Source: Salinisphaera sp. G21_0 (lineage in GTDB: Bacteria; Pseudomonadota; Gammaproteobacteria; Pseudomonadales; Endozoicomonadaceae). From it: DNA of 64,000 nucleotides. The notes under the pieces are model-generated. The model searched no databases. It was not told the DNA's origin and saw only the letters and a list, made by a program, of their open reading frames with translations. The position numbers were made by a program, and so were the translations under genes. The stretch is taken from positions 22,612-86,611 of the forward strand of contig NZ_JAGHQW010000027.1 of the NCBI RefSeq assembly GCF_017744115.1. The letters are read 5' to 3'. Shown piece by piece: positions 45,897 to 54,742 of this stretch (positions are counted from its first letter, which is position 1; each line of letters begins with the position of its first letter).

Positions 45897-47228
45897 ATGA
45901 AACTGTACGACCAACTCATACAATTTGTAGAGCAGAAGCTCGGGCCAATAGCCGGCAAGCTGGGTGCTCAGCGTCATATTACCGCACTGCGTGATGGCTT
46001 TCTGGTGGCCATGCCCTTCATTATTGTGGGCAGTTTTATCCTGATTTTTGCCAACCCGCCTTTTGCTGCCGATACCACCAACGCTTTCGGTCGTGCCTGG
46101 CTGGACTTCGTTGCTGCACATCGCCCAACCATCGTCATGCCCTGGACCATGAGCATGGGGATAATGTCCCTGTTCATTACCATGGGTGTCGCTTACTCTC
46201 TGGCCAAGTCCTATCAGATGGACGCCATTGGTGCCGCAGCCCTGTCTGCCATGTCATTCCTGCTGGTTGCTGCGCCTGAAAAAGGCTGGGCTCTGCCACT
46301 GAATCACTTTGCCGGTACCGGTATCTTTACTGCACTGCTGGTCGCCTACTTCTCTGTAGAGCTGACCCGCATTCTGAAGAAGTACAACGTTACTATTCGC
46401 ATGCCTGAGCAGGTACCGCCAGCCATTGCTGCGTCCTTCGCTCTGCTGGTTCCGGTGCTGGCGATTTTCGTAACGCTGTACCCACTGAGCCTGTTCGTAC
46501 AGTCTGGCTTTGATATGCAGATTCCCGATGCGGTAATGACCATCTTCAAGCCACTGGTCAGCGCCTCCAACAGTCTGCCAGCGATCATTGGTGCGCTGCT
46601 GCTCTGCCAGCTGCTGTGGTTTGCCGGTATTCACGGTGCCAACATTGTTGTAGGTATTCTGTCGCCTATCTTCCTGGCTAACATTAGCGCCAATGCTGCT
46701 GCCTATGCCGCCGGTGAAACCGTACCTAACCTGTTCACTCAGCCTTTCTGGGACTTCTACATCTTTATCGGTGGTGCCGGTGCAACACTGTCCCTGGTTA
46801 TCCTGATGAGCTTCAGTAAGACCGCTCACCTGCGCAGCGTTGGCCGCATGAGCTTCCTGCCAGGTGCATTCCAGATCAACGAACCGGTTATGTTCGGTGC
46901 CCCGGTGGTCATGAACCCAACCCTGTTCATTCCATTTGTGATGGCTCCGGTGGTGAACGCCATCATCGCTTACGTTGCCGTTAACACGGGCATTGTTGAC
47001 AAAGCCATCGCGGTAACGCCATGGACTGCTCCAGCCCTGATCGGTGCGGCCTGGGGTGCAGGCTGGGCCTTCAAGGCTTCTATCCTGACTGCGGTACTGA
47101 TGGTGATTGACATCATGATCTACTACCCATTCTTCAAAGCCTACGAGAAGCAGGTAATGGCCCAGGAACAGGCCACAGCCACAGGTGCCACCAAGACTGA
47201 CTCCGTCGGTAACCCAGCCATCGCGTAA
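45897..47228 (+). CDS. chbC: PTS system, N,N'-diacetylchitobiose-specific IIC component (permease)
   Basis: A 443-residue membrane component of the lactose/cellobiose PTS family, about ten spans, beginning MKLYDQLIQFVEQKLGPIAG. Conserved stretches include RHITALRDGFLVAMPFIIVGSF, HGANIVVGILSPIF and FQINEPVMFGAPVVMNPTLFIPF, the last holding the sugar-binding glutamate region. It translocates and, with IIB, phosphorylates chitobiose at the inner membrane. ATG 45897 follows GGGGA; an upstream frame from 45798 overlaps chbB and is rejected. It lies 49 bases after chbB. Confidence 0.94.
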   Translation: MKLYDQLIQFVEQKLGPIAGKLGAQRHITALRDGFLVAMPFIIVGSFILIFANPPFAADTTNAFGRAWLDFVAAHRPTIVMPWTMSMGIMSLFITMGVAYSLAKSYQMDAIGAAALSAMSFLLVAAPEKGWALPLNHFAGTGIFTALLVAYFSVELTRILKKYNVTIRMPEQVPPAIAASFALLVPVLAIFVTLYPLSLFVQSGFDMQIPDAVMTIFKPLVSASNSLPAIIGALLLCQLLWFAGIHGANIVVGILSPIFLANISANAAAYAAGETVPNLFTQPFWDFYIFIGGAGATLSLVILMSFSKTAHLRSVGRMSFLPGAFQINEPVMFGAPVVMNPTLFIPFVMAPVVNAIIAYVAVNTGIVDKAIAVTPWTAPALIGAAWGAGWAFKASILTAVLMVIDIMIYYPFFKAYEKQVMAQEQATATGATKTDSVGNPAIA

Positions 47229-47296
47229 CACCTACCCTCCCCACCGGCTGAGTCCGGTGGGTGTACTACTACTCCCTTGTTTTCAGGAGACTTCCC

Positions 47297-47608
47297 ATGA
47301 ACGTCGACAACGTTGTAATGGAATTGATTGTTAAATCCGGCGAAGCCAAAAGTCAGGCTCTCGAAGCCCTGGCACACGCCCGCTGTGGTGATTATGTCAA
47401 AGCGGAAAAATCCCTTGCCGATTCCCGCGAAGCTGGCAGACTGGCCCATAAAATGCAAACTGCCCTGATCGCTGCTGACAATGGGGAAGGCAAGGTACCG
47501 GTTAACCTGCTGCTGGTTCATGCACAGGACCACCTGATGAACTCTATGCTGGCACAGGATATGGTAGAAGAGATGATCCGTCTGTATCAGCGACTGGACA
47601 ACCAATAA
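47297..47608 (+). CDS. chbA: PTS system, N,N'-diacetylchitobiose-specific IIA component
   Basis: A 103-residue all-helical IIA protein of the lactose/cellobiose family. The phosphorylatable histidine is in LLLVHAQDHLMNSM, and ALEALAHARCGDYVKAEKSL is a typical helix. It carries phosphate from HPr to IIB. ATG 47297 follows CAGGAGA; the longer frame from 47261 has no ribosome site. Order B-C-A is the same as in E. coli chb. About 135 bases separate it from the regulator gene. Confidence 0.93.
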   Translation: MNVDNVVMELIVKSGEAKSQALEALAHARCGDYVKAEKSLADSREAGRLAHKMQTALIAADNGEGKVPVNLLLVHAQDHLMNSMLAQDMVEEMIRLYQRLDNQ

Positions 47609-47744
47609 TTTTTTGAACGACTGAACGCAGCCATTTTCTAAGTCGATCTTTGGCATCCAGAATGCCCATAGCGAAAAGAGAGTACTCCACAAGGTATTTT
47701 CACGAAAAAGCCCGGCGTAATCAGATCGGAATCAGGAGACAGCA

Positions 47745-48743
47745 ATGGCGAGCATAAAGGACGTAGCTGAACTGGCAGGGGTTTCCAGGGCAACGGTATC
47801 CCGGGTTCTCAACGAGACAGGTCAGATTAAGGAAGCGACCAGAGAGCGCGTACATAAGGCAATGAAAAAGCTGAATTACCGCCCGAACCCTCTGGCTCGC
47901 TCATTGGCGACCTCTTCCTCCAACACCGTTGGATTGGTGGTTACCTCCTACCGGGGCTCCTTTTTCTCCGAGCTGATGGCTGAAGTTCAGGAAGAGATGG
48001 ATCAGCAGGGAAAATTTCTGCTGGTCAGCCGGGGCAAGCGCTCACGGGAAAGTGAACAGAAGGCAATCCAACGACTGAAGGATATGCGCTGTGATGGTCT
48101 GATTCTTCATGCCCGTAATCTATACGACGAAGAACTGATTGAGCTGGCGAAGGAAGAAACACCGTTTATCCTCCTGGACCGACAGGTTGAGGGGCTGGAA
48201 GACCGCTGTGTCGCATTTGAACACGCTGAAGCTGGTAAGCTGGCCGTTAACCATCTCATAGAGCATGGCCATCGCAAAATTGCCTGTCTGGCAGGCCCAC
48301 GGGAGCGACTCACCGCACAGCTGCGTTTTCAGGGTTATGAGCAGGCACTTCGTGAACACCACATTGAACTGGATGAATCACTGGTGGCCGAAGCAGATTA
48401 TGACCGGACAGGCGGTTATCACGCCATGGCCGAAATCCTGGAAAAACATCCGGATATCACTGCCGTTTATTCCTGTAGCGAAGAGATGTGTGTGGGTGCC
48501 TTTGACCTGTTCAGAGAACGCAGAATGACCGTTCCAGGCGATATCTCCATGGTCAGTTTTGACAGCGTCAGTATCTGCACCATGTTAACGCCTGCGGCAA
48601 CAACGGTGCACTTTCCCATCAAAGAGATGGCGGCCCGGGCATCAGAAGCACTTTCAGGCCTGATGAATCAACAACCGTTGCCCGCACTGGAAACATTTAA
48701 ACCAGAATTACGACAGAGAGAGTCCGTTCGTACTCTTAAATAA
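47745..48743 (+). CDS. LacI-family transcriptional regulator of the chitobiose operon (AscG-like)
   Basis: A 332-residue repressor. The N-terminal helix-turn-helix is ASIKDVAELAGVSRATVSRVL with hinge YRPNPLARSLAT; the rest is a periplasmic-binding-protein-like effector domain (DRCVAFEHAEAGKLAVNHLI). Its general sequence and FFSEL, QKAIQRLKDMRCDGLI runs resemble AscG as I recall it. E. coli chb instead uses the AraC-type ChbR, so this operon is controlled differently. It probably binds the GAAACCGGTT pairs at 45067 and 45338 and releases with a chitobiose-derived sugar phosphate. It lies inside the operon, with AGGAGA before the ATG. Confidence 0.88.
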   Translation: MASIKDVAELAGVSRATVSRVLNETGQIKEATRERVHKAMKKLNYRPNPLARSLATSSSNTVGLVVTSYRGSFFSELMAEVQEEMDQQGKFLLVSRGKRSRESEQKAIQRLKDMRCDGLILHARNLYDEELIELAKEETPFILLDRQVEGLEDRCVAFEHAEAGKLAVNHLIEHGHRKIACLAGPRERLTAQLRFQGYEQALREHHIELDESLVAEADYDRTGGYHAMAEILEKHPDITAVYSCSEEMCVGAFDLFRERRMTVPGDISMVSFDSVSICTMLTPAATTVHFPIKEMAARASEALSGLMNQQPLPALETFKPELRQRESVRTLK

Positions 48744-48776
48744 CAATTTAAGAGCAAAGGTTCTCAGGAAATTATC

Positions 48777-50090
48777 ATGAAAAATCTTAAGCTGACGATT
48801 ATTGGCGGTGGCAGTAGCTACACACCGGAGCTGGTTGACGGCATTATCCGCCGTATCCGTGAGCTGCCTGTTACCGAAATCTGCCTGGTTGATGTTGAAG
48901 ACGGTGAACACAAAGTGAACATTGTCGCCGATCTCACCAGGCGCATGATCGAAAAAGCCGACCTTGATATTAAAGTATGGGCAACACTGAACCGTCGTGA
49001 AGGCATCAAAGACGCCCAGTTTGTTATGTCCCAGTTCCGTGTGGGTGGTCTGGCAGCCCGTGCCCGTGATGAACGTATCCCCCTGCGATACAATGTCATC
49101 GGTCAGGAAACCACCGGGCCTGGTGGTTTTGCCAAAGCGCTGCGTACTATCCCTGTGATTCTCGACATCTGTCGTGATATTGAAGAAGTTGCCCCAAATG
49201 CCTGGCTGATCAACTTTACCAATCCGGCTGGTATGGTGACTGAAGCCGTTATCAAGCATACCAATGTCAAAGTGATGGGGCTTTGTAACGTCCCCATCAA
49301 TATGCACTACTCCATTGCCCGCATGCTGGGTGTTAAGCCGGAAGAAGCGTCCCTGGATTTTGCCGGTCTGAACCACATGGTATGGGTTCACAAAGTTTCC
49401 GTTGCCGGTGAAGATAAGACTCAGGAAGTTCTCAAACTGCTGGGAGATGGTGCCAGTCTGAACATGAACAACATTACCGAAGAGCCATGGGATCAGTCGT
49501 TCCTGAAGGCCCTTGGAGTGGTTCCCTGCCCTTATCACCGTTACTTTTATCTGAAAGAGGCGATGCTGGCTGATGAACTGAAAGCCGCAGAGTCTGGTGG
49601 TACCCGTGCAGAACAGGTGATGAAAACCGAAGAAGAGCTGTTTGAACTGTATGCCGATCCTGATCTGGATCATAAGCCAAGCCAGCTGGAAAAACGTGGC
49701 GGCGCTTACTATTCAGAAGTCTCTCTGGATCTGGTAGATGCCATCTGGAACAACAAAAAAACGATGAATGTCGTTAATACCCGTAACAATGGTGCCATCA
49801 ATGGCCTGCCAGACGATGCTGTGGTAGAAATCAATGCCATGGTGGATGCTGACGGTGCACATGCCATCTCTTTTGGTACTATGCCAACGCATCTGAATGG
49901 TCTGCTCCAGCAGGTCAAGGCTTATGAGACGCTGGCTATTGATGCTGCCGTTTATGGCGATTACGACAAGGCTCTGATGGCCATGGCATTGAACCCACTG
50001 GTTCCGGATCTGACCACGGGTAAGAAGATTCTTGACGATATCATCGCCGAGAACCGCGATTACCTGCCACAATTTGCCAACCTCGCTTAA
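48777..50090 (+). CDS. chbF: 6-phospho-beta-glucosidase/chitobiase, glycoside hydrolase family 4
   Basis: A 437-residue GH4 enzyme using NAD and a divalent metal through a redox-elimination mechanism. The NAD fold is IIGGGSSYTPELVDGI; metal-binding Cys and His are in MGLCNVPINMH and GLNHMVWVH; INFTNPAGMVTEAV is conserved. ChbF cleaves phosphorylated chitobiose or cellobiose made by the PTS. With the deacetylase ChbG next door, the likely substrate is mono-deacetylated chitobiose 6-phosphate, giving GlcNAc-6-phosphate and glucosamine. It follows the regulator gene by 33 bases. Confidence 0.94.
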   Translation: MKNLKLTIIGGGSSYTPELVDGIIRRIRELPVTEICLVDVEDGEHKVNIVADLTRRMIEKADLDIKVWATLNRREGIKDAQFVMSQFRVGGLAARARDERIPLRYNVIGQETTGPGGFAKALRTIPVILDICRDIEEVAPNAWLINFTNPAGMVTEAVIKHTNVKVMGLCNVPINMHYSIARMLGVKPEEASLDFAGLNHMVWVHKVSVAGEDKTQEVLKLLGDGASLNMNNITEEPWDQSFLKALGVVPCPYHRYFYLKEAMLADELKAAESGGTRAEQVMKTEEELFELYADPDLDHKPSQLEKRGGAYYSEVSLDLVDAIWNNKKTMNVVNTRNNGAINGLPDDAVVEINAMVDADGAHAISFGTMPTHLNGLLQQVKAYETLAIDAAVYGDYDKALMAMALNPLVPDLTTGKKILDDIIAENRDYLPQFANLA

Positions 50091-50130
50091 TTTGTTTGGG
50101 AACCGCGAAGAGAAAAAAGCGCTTTCCGCT

Positions 50131-50179
50131 GCCCGCCACCCGAAAAAGCACACAAGCCCGGTTTTTTCGGGCGGCGGGC
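50131..50179. repeat. GC-rich palindrome between chbF and chbG
   Basis: GCCCGCCACCCGAAAAA (50131-50147) pairs with TTTTTCGGGCGGCGGGC (50163-50179), one mismatch, 15-base loop. Further GC-rich matching (CCGCTGCC against GGCAGCG) lies outside. It lies in the 174-base gap of an otherwise tight operon and may process or protect the mRNA, or lower chbG expression. Confidence 0.65.
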
Positions 50180-50264
50180 GGTGGGTAGCGGGCAGCGCCT
50201 CCTTTAATCCGTTGCGGTTCAAAATTCCTACATCTCTGAGGGGGAGAGTTATCTCCAGCGCCCT

Positions 50265-51002
50265 ATGAAACTGATCGTCAATGCCGATGATTTCGGCCTG
50301 ACCCGGGGTGTAAACCTGGGCATCATCGAAGCTTTTCAACAAGGTATTGTCCGCTCCACCACCTTCATGGTGGGCATGCCTGCCGAGCGCCATGCTGCTG
50401 AACTGGCCAGACTCAATCCGGGATTGAAAGTAGGCATCCATCTGCGTCTGACCGCAGGCACCCCCATGGACAAAAATGTTCCTACCCTGCTTGACCAGAC
50501 CGGTAAATTACAGAACCAGAGCCAGTTCTGGGACAATCAGTCCATGAGCCCGGAAGAAATCGAATGCGAACTGCGCGCACAGATTGAACACTTCCTGAGC
50601 CTTGGTGTTGAACTCAGCCATATGGATGGTCACCACCACTGCCATCGCCACCCATTGGTCGCCCCTATCGCCAGGAAGCTGGCTGAAGAGTACAAGGTTC
50701 CACTTCGCCCGGAAAATGAAATAACCCAATACCAGGGCAAAAGCCTGGGCTTTTCCGACAAGTTTTACGGTGACAATCTGACAGGTGAACACCTTCTTGA
50801 GATCGTTCGCCAATACCTGGGCAGAGTTCAGGTGCTGGAGCTGATGGCACATCCGGCTCTGATCGACGAACCGCTGCAGGCAGCCAGCGGTTATGCAACC
50901 GCCAGAGCCCGTGAGCTGGCCATTCTGACCGATCCATCACTGCCTGAAGCTCTTGGCAGTATGGGTGTTACCATCTCCGATTACAGCTGCCTGCAGGATT
51001 AA
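50265..51002 (+). CDS. chbG: Chitooligosaccharide/chitobiose deacetylase ChbG (YdjC family)
   Basis: A 245-residue YdjC-family carbohydrate deacetylase. Metal-binding residues are in IVNADDFGLTRGVN and HMDGHHHCHRHP. In E. coli ChbG removes one acetyl group from chitobiose 6-phosphate, which is needed both for induction and for ChbF cleavage. The same position beside chbF supports that role. The hopanoid enzyme HpnK shares the family but no hopanoid genes are near. It ends six bases before the kinase start. Confidence 0.92.
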   Translation: MKLIVNADDFGLTRGVNLGIIEAFQQGIVRSTTFMVGMPAERHAAELARLNPGLKVGIHLRLTAGTPMDKNVPTLLDQTGKLQNQSQFWDNQSMSPEEIECELRAQIEHFLSLGVELSHMDGHHHCHRHPLVAPIARKLAEEYKVPLRPENEITQYQGKSLGFSDKFYGDNLTGEHLLEIVRQYLGRVQVLELMAHPALIDEPLQAASGYATARARELAILTDPSLPEALGSMGVTISDYSCLQD

Positions 51003-51008
51003 GCAGAT

Positions 51009-51920
51009 ATGGCATCCGCACTCTTGACGAACAGTTCAGTAAACAACACTGACCGCAAACAACCTCTTCTTCTGGGCGTAGACGGCGGCGGTACTTCATG
51101 CCGGGCGCGTATCGCCGATCTCGACGGCACTATTCTTGGGGAAGGGTTCGCAGGCAGCGCGAACCCTCGTACCGGGCTTGATTCAGCCTGTAATGCCATC
51201 ATGCAGGCCACCTGTGAAGCGATGGATAAAGCAGGCCTGGAAGAAAACGACTTTGGACGTATGTATGCCGGTCTTGGCCTGGCCGGTGTCAATCAGCAGA
51301 AAGAACGAGACCTTGTTCTGGACTGGGGCTTTCCGTTTGCCGGTATTTTCCTGGAAACCGATGCCTACGCCGCCTGCATGGGTGCCTTTAATGGCAAGGA
51401 CGGAGCGATCCTGATTCTTGGTACCGGCTCCTGTGGTGCCAGCCTGATTGAAGGTGACATGAAAACACTGGGCGGCTGGGGTTTCCCGATCTCGGATCAT
51501 GGCAGTGGTGCCAGCCTGGGCCTCGCCGCAGTCCGTTATGCCCTGCTGGCCCATGAAGGTATGAAAGAAGAAACCCCTTTAAGCCAGGCCATCATGGCAA
51601 CATTTGACAACCGTCCTGAAAATGCCGTTGCCTGGCAGGACAGTGCTCTGCCGAGAGACTACGGTTCTTATGGACCGATGGTGGTTGAGCATTTGAGCAA
51701 GGGCGATAAGCTGGCAGAACAGTTGATTCGTGAGTGCGCTGGCGACGCAGCCATGATGATCCGGGTCCTTCATCAGCGTGGCGCTAGCCAGTGTGCATTA
51801 GTGGGCGGGCTGAGTGAGTACGTTATGCCCTGGTTGCCAGAGGATGTTGCGTCCATTGCCACCCTGCCACAGGGTGATGCCATGCACGGTGCTCTGTTGA
51901 TGGCTATGAAACTCTTCTGA
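51009..51920 (+). CDS. gspK: Glucosamine kinase, BadF/BadG-type ATPase (GspK-like)
   Basis: A 303-residue sugar kinase of the actin-like ATPase fold. PHOSPHATE1 is LGVDGGGTSCRARIADLDG, PHOSPHATE2 region ILGTGSCGASLI, and PISDHGSGASLGL and ALPRDYG match the Vibrio cholerae glucosamine kinase GspK as I recall it. It would phosphorylate glucosamine freed by ChbF after ChbG deacetylation, giving glucosamine 6-phosphate. GlcNAc kinase activity is an alternative. Last gene of the operon; a hairpin at 51927 follows. A copy of its 5' end lies at 42747. Confidence 0.88.
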   Translation: MASALLTNSSVNNTDRKQPLLLGVDGGGTSCRARIADLDGTILGEGFAGSANPRTGLDSACNAIMQATCEAMDKAGLEENDFGRMYAGLGLAGVNQQKERDLVLDWGFPFAGIFLETDAYAACMGAFNGKDGAILILGTGSCGASLIEGDMKTLGGWGFPISDHGSGASLGLAAVRYALLAHEGMKEETPLSQAIMATFDNRPENAVAWQDSALPRDYGSYGPMVVEHLSKGDKLAEQLIRECAGDAAMMIRVLHQRGASQCALVGGLSEYVMPWLPEDVASIATLPQGDAMHGALLMAMKLF

Positions 51921-51926
51921 AAAATG

Positions 51927-51950
51927 TTCGGCTTCCATCGGGAAGCCGAA
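51927..51950 (+). terminator. Hairpin at the end of the chitobiose operon
   Basis: TTCGGCTTCC/GGAAGCCGAA (51927-51936, 51941-51950) with a four-base loop, seven bases after the gspK stop. The stem is perfect but no T tract follows, so termination may be weak. Confidence 0.65.
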
Positions 51951-51954
51951 TAGT

Positions 51955-52006
51955 ACGTCATTTCAATGAGCTTGATGTGCACAGTCTCCGCTCAGGACGA
52001 ACGGAG
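51955..52006. repeat. 52-bp dispersed repeat, copy 2
   Basis: 47 of 52 bases match 9222-9273. It lies right after the gspK hairpin and before the AT-rich gene. The upstream ATG 51966 of the next frame falls inside it, which argues against that start. Confidence 0.8.
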
Positions 52007-52127
52007 TTTGAGCAACTCAGGAGCAGTTGACGTGTACGCCAGTCTATTTCGGACAAGCCCCCTAAGGGAACTTAATTTTAGAAAAAAGGTCAGAATTAAA
52101 ACAAAAGGTCAAGAACCATTAAACGAA

Positions 52128-53138
52128 ATGGGTCTTGTGTTTTTTTCAAAACCATGGTTTCAGACTATGCACAGTGTAAATAATGATGATGTTTCAAAAA
52201 TCACTTATAATCCCCACCAGGAAAACAAAAATCAAAAAATTGATAATATTGATAATAAAGTTTTGCAAAGGAAAAGTGAAACCAACAATCCCATTACTCA
52301 CAGAACATGTAATACAGCAGGGGATGTAGCTGCATCAAGTTCTGTACAGGCTGCCAGGGCCCTGCCCGATTTGCCATCAATCCACATGTCAAAAAATTTT
52401 TTTCGACCCATAGATAAAAAAACTCTTATTATTGGCTATGAACAACTTATTACACACCGAGACTTCAGGGAATTACTTTCCAAGCATATAAATATTTATG
52501 CAGTACTGACAGATGATTGTCGGGGTGAAGGAGCTGCCAACATTATGGCTATCGGGGAACCAAAATTCAAAGTAAACGAACTGAAGAAAAACTTCTATAC
52601 AACTGCTTTTCAATATATCCCAACATTAAAAGAAACACCTTGCAGTTCTGATATGATTGGTTTTTTACTTCGTACACCTCCTTGGATTGTCCATCATTTT
52701 TACGGAAATCTGAAAATAAAGTCCGCTAATTCCGGGATAATGAATCCGATTGAACAGTCAATCTTTCAAAAATTAAAACCAAAATATGAGGCGGGAGGCA
52801 TTCACACTCATTTTATTGTTCTTCACAACGATTACCTGAAGGATATCTCTCCACAGGAAGCAAGATTTATTTTTGAGAAAATCTTTGATGAATCTTTTGA
52901 AGAGTTAAAAACAATGAAAGAAGATTCAGAATCCGATGATATTAATCTGAACTCAAAAGCAACAATTGATGATCTTCCGGAAATCATACGCTTTTATGAA
53001 GAAAAAAACTCTCTGAAAAGGTATAACCTTTGGTGTTTAAATTACCTTGATAAAGCATTACTCAGTAATGTTAAATGGAAACCTGAATCCGCGAGTACAC
53101 AACACACAGGGCAGAACTTTTCCTGTAAAATTCTTTGA
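52128..53138 (+). CDS. AT-rich unknown protein ending in a CaaX-like motif; candidate host-prenylated effector
   Basis: From ATG 52128 about 336 residues; the frame is open back to 51966 but its first codons lie in a dispersed repeat, and ATG 52167 is another option. No ribosome site is convincing. The first 80 residues are Asn/Lys-rich and disordered; a folded region follows (KTLIIGYEQLITHRDFRELL, YAVLTDDCRGEGAANIMAIGEP, GGIHTHFIVLHNDYL). The last five residues are SCKIL: CKIL has the C-a-a-X form that animal geranylgeranyltransferase can modify. Base composition is visibly lower in G+C than all neighbours, a sign of transfer. No family is recognised; a cysteine-histidine enzyme is possible but unsupported. 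Confidence 0.6.
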   Translation: MGLVFFSKPWFQTMHSVNNDDVSKITYNPHQENKNQKIDNIDNKVLQRKSETNNPITHRTCNTAGDVAASSSVQAARALPDLPSIHMSKNFFRPIDKKTLIIGYEQLITHRDFRELLSKHINIYAVLTDDCRGEGAANIMAIGEPKFKVNELKKNFYTTAFQYIPTLKETPCSSDMIGFLLRTPPWIVHHFYGNLKIKSANSGIMNPIEQSIFQKLKPKYEAGGIHTHFIVLHNDYLKDISPQEARFIFEKIFDESFEELKTMKEDSESDDINLNSKATIDDLPEIIRFYEEKNSLKRYNLWCLNYLDKALLSNVKWKPESASTQHTGQNFSCKIL

Positions 53139-53246
53139 GGCTCTTTTCGAATTCCAGACTGCTATGTAACCAGCATGTTGACTCAGGGCTAAAGCCTCTT
53201 CTTAGGGTAGACATTAAGGAATTCATGTCAGAAAACCGGTTACGTT

Positions 53247-53371
53247 ACTCCGCTGTCATTCCGTACAGGGATATGTACGGAATCCATCTTGCAGGGATAG
53301 CCAACAGCCAGCGCGTTCACATCCATGTGAGATGGATCCTGTACAATCCATGTACAGAATGACAACGGAGT
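53247..53371. repeat. 125-bp foldback (MITE-like) element
   Basis: About 41 bases at each end are imperfect inverted copies (ACTCCGCTGTCATTCCGTAC against the complement of GTACAGAATGACAACGGAGT, continuing to AATCCATC/GATGGATC). The middle has no gene. A second internal symmetry, GTACAGG..TGTACGGAATCC, suggests a cruciform-like RNA. It lies downstream of hisD and after the CaaX gene. Confidence 0.7.
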
Positions 53372-53410
53372 TATTCTGAGTTAATGATCAATAATTTTTA
53401 AAACAGCCTC

Positions 53411-54742
53411 TTAATGTCTATCGTAAGTATCCGGGCTAATACGATACTCTGCGGAACGTGCGTGTGCCGTCAGAGATTCCCCCCTGGCCAGAACAGAAGC
53501 CACTTTCCCCATTTCCGACGCGCCTTCAGCAGAACACTGAATAACTGAAGAGCGTTTCTGGAAGTCATACACCCCCAAAGGTGAAGAGAAACGTGCGGTT
53601 CCTGATGTGGGCAATACATGGTTCGGGCCTGCACAGTAATCACCCAGGGCTTCTGCCGTATATCGGCCCATAAAAATAGCACCGGCATGGCGGATCTCTG
53701 GCAGCCAGTTTTCGGGTTCTTCAACGGATAGCTCAAGGTGTTCCGGTGCGATGCGATTTATCAGTTCACAGGCTGCCGCCAGGTCAGGTACGGCAATCAG
53801 GGCTCCGCGCTTATTAAGCGACGCTGCGATAATATCCTGCCGTTCCATGGTTGGCAGCAATCGGTTCATGCTCTCCTGCACCTGCGCCAGAAAAGCCCGG
53901 TCCGGTGAGATCAGAATTGCCTGGGCATCTTCATCGTGTTCCGCCTGGGAGAACAGGTCCATGGCGATCCAGTCGGGGTTACTGTGGCCATCACAAACCA
54001 CCAGTATTTCTGACGGGCCGGCAATCATATCGATACCCACCTGACCAAACACTTCCCGCTTGGCGGTAGCGACATAAATATTGCCGGGACCGACAATCTT
54101 GTCCACCTTCGGGATCGTTTCCGTGCCATAGGCCAGTGCCGCCACCGCCTGGGCACCACCGATGGTAAATACACGACTGACCCCGGCAACAGCGGCCGCC
54201 GCCAGTACCAGCTCATTCAGCTCACCGTCTGGTGCGGGAACCACCATCACCACCTCAGGCACCCCGGCAACCGAGGCTGGTATGGCATTCATTAGTACCG
54301 ATGAAGGATAGGATGCACGGCCACCGGGCACGTAAAGTCCCACCCGATCCATCGGGGTCACCTGTAGGCCAAGCAATGTGCCGTCGCTCTCGCGGTAATT
54401 CCAAGAGCTTTGCTGTTGATGCTGATGGTAGTCACGAATCCGCTTTGCGGCAGTTTCCAGCGCTGCCCGCTGCTCAGGCTGAATGCTGTTCAGCGCCTGC
54501 TGCAAGCGCACAGCATCGAGAGTCAGCTCATCCATACTGGAGACCTGACGTCGATCAAAACGACAGGTGCAGGCCATCACAGCCTGATCTTTCTGGCTGC
54601 GCACCTGAGCAATAATTTCTTTCACCTGCTGCTGGACACTGTCGTTTGAAACAGACTCCCAGGCCAACAGGGCATCAAGCTGAGATGAAAACGCCGGACT
54701 GCTGAAATCCAGCTGAACAGGGGCTACGACTTCCGACGTCAT
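53411..54742 (-). CDS. hisD: Histidinol dehydrogenase
   Basis: A 443-residue zinc enzyme oxidising L-histidinol to L-histidine in two NAD steps, last in the pathway. Conserved runs are [71 protein letters not shown] and [23 protein letters not shown]. Length is normal. Its ATG overlaps the hisG TGA by four bases, so translation is coupled. No hisC follows on this strand, so the operon seems limited to hisGD here. Confidence 0.96.
   Translation of the reverse strand: MTSEVVAPVQLDFSSPAFSSQLDALLAWESVSNDSVQQQVKEIIAQVRSQKDQAVMACTCRFDRRQVSSMDELTLDAVRLQQALNSIQPEQRAALETAAKRIRDYHQHQQQSSWNYRESDGTLLGLQVTPMDRVGLYVPGGRASYPSSVLMNAIPASVAGVPEVVMVVPAPDGELNELVLAAAAVAGVSRVFTIGGAQAVAALAYGTETIPKVDKIVGPGNIYVATAKREVFGQVGIDMIAGPSEILVVCDGHSNPDWIAMDLFSQAEHDEDAQAILISPDRAFLAQVQESMNRLLPTMERQDIIAASLNKRGALIAVPDLAAACELINRIAPEHLELSVEEPENWLPEIRHAGAIFMGRYTAEALGDYCAGPNHVLPTSGTARFSSPLGVYDFQKRSSVIQCSAEGASEMGKVASVLARGESLTAHARSAEYRISPDTYDRH

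Noticed and set aside
46254..47231. 325-aa minus-strand open frame opposite chbC
   Set aside because: Shadow of the PTS permease; composition (many His, Gln, Asn, Trp) is typical of antisense frames of membrane proteins.
48708..49673. 321-aa minus-strand open frame opposite chbF
   Set aside because: Shadow of the GH4 gene, which has all catalytic motifs; no ribosome site or domain.
53135..53362. 75-aa open frame after the CaaX gene
   Set aside because: Most of it lies across the foldback element and a short kinase-like scrap; no ribosome site.
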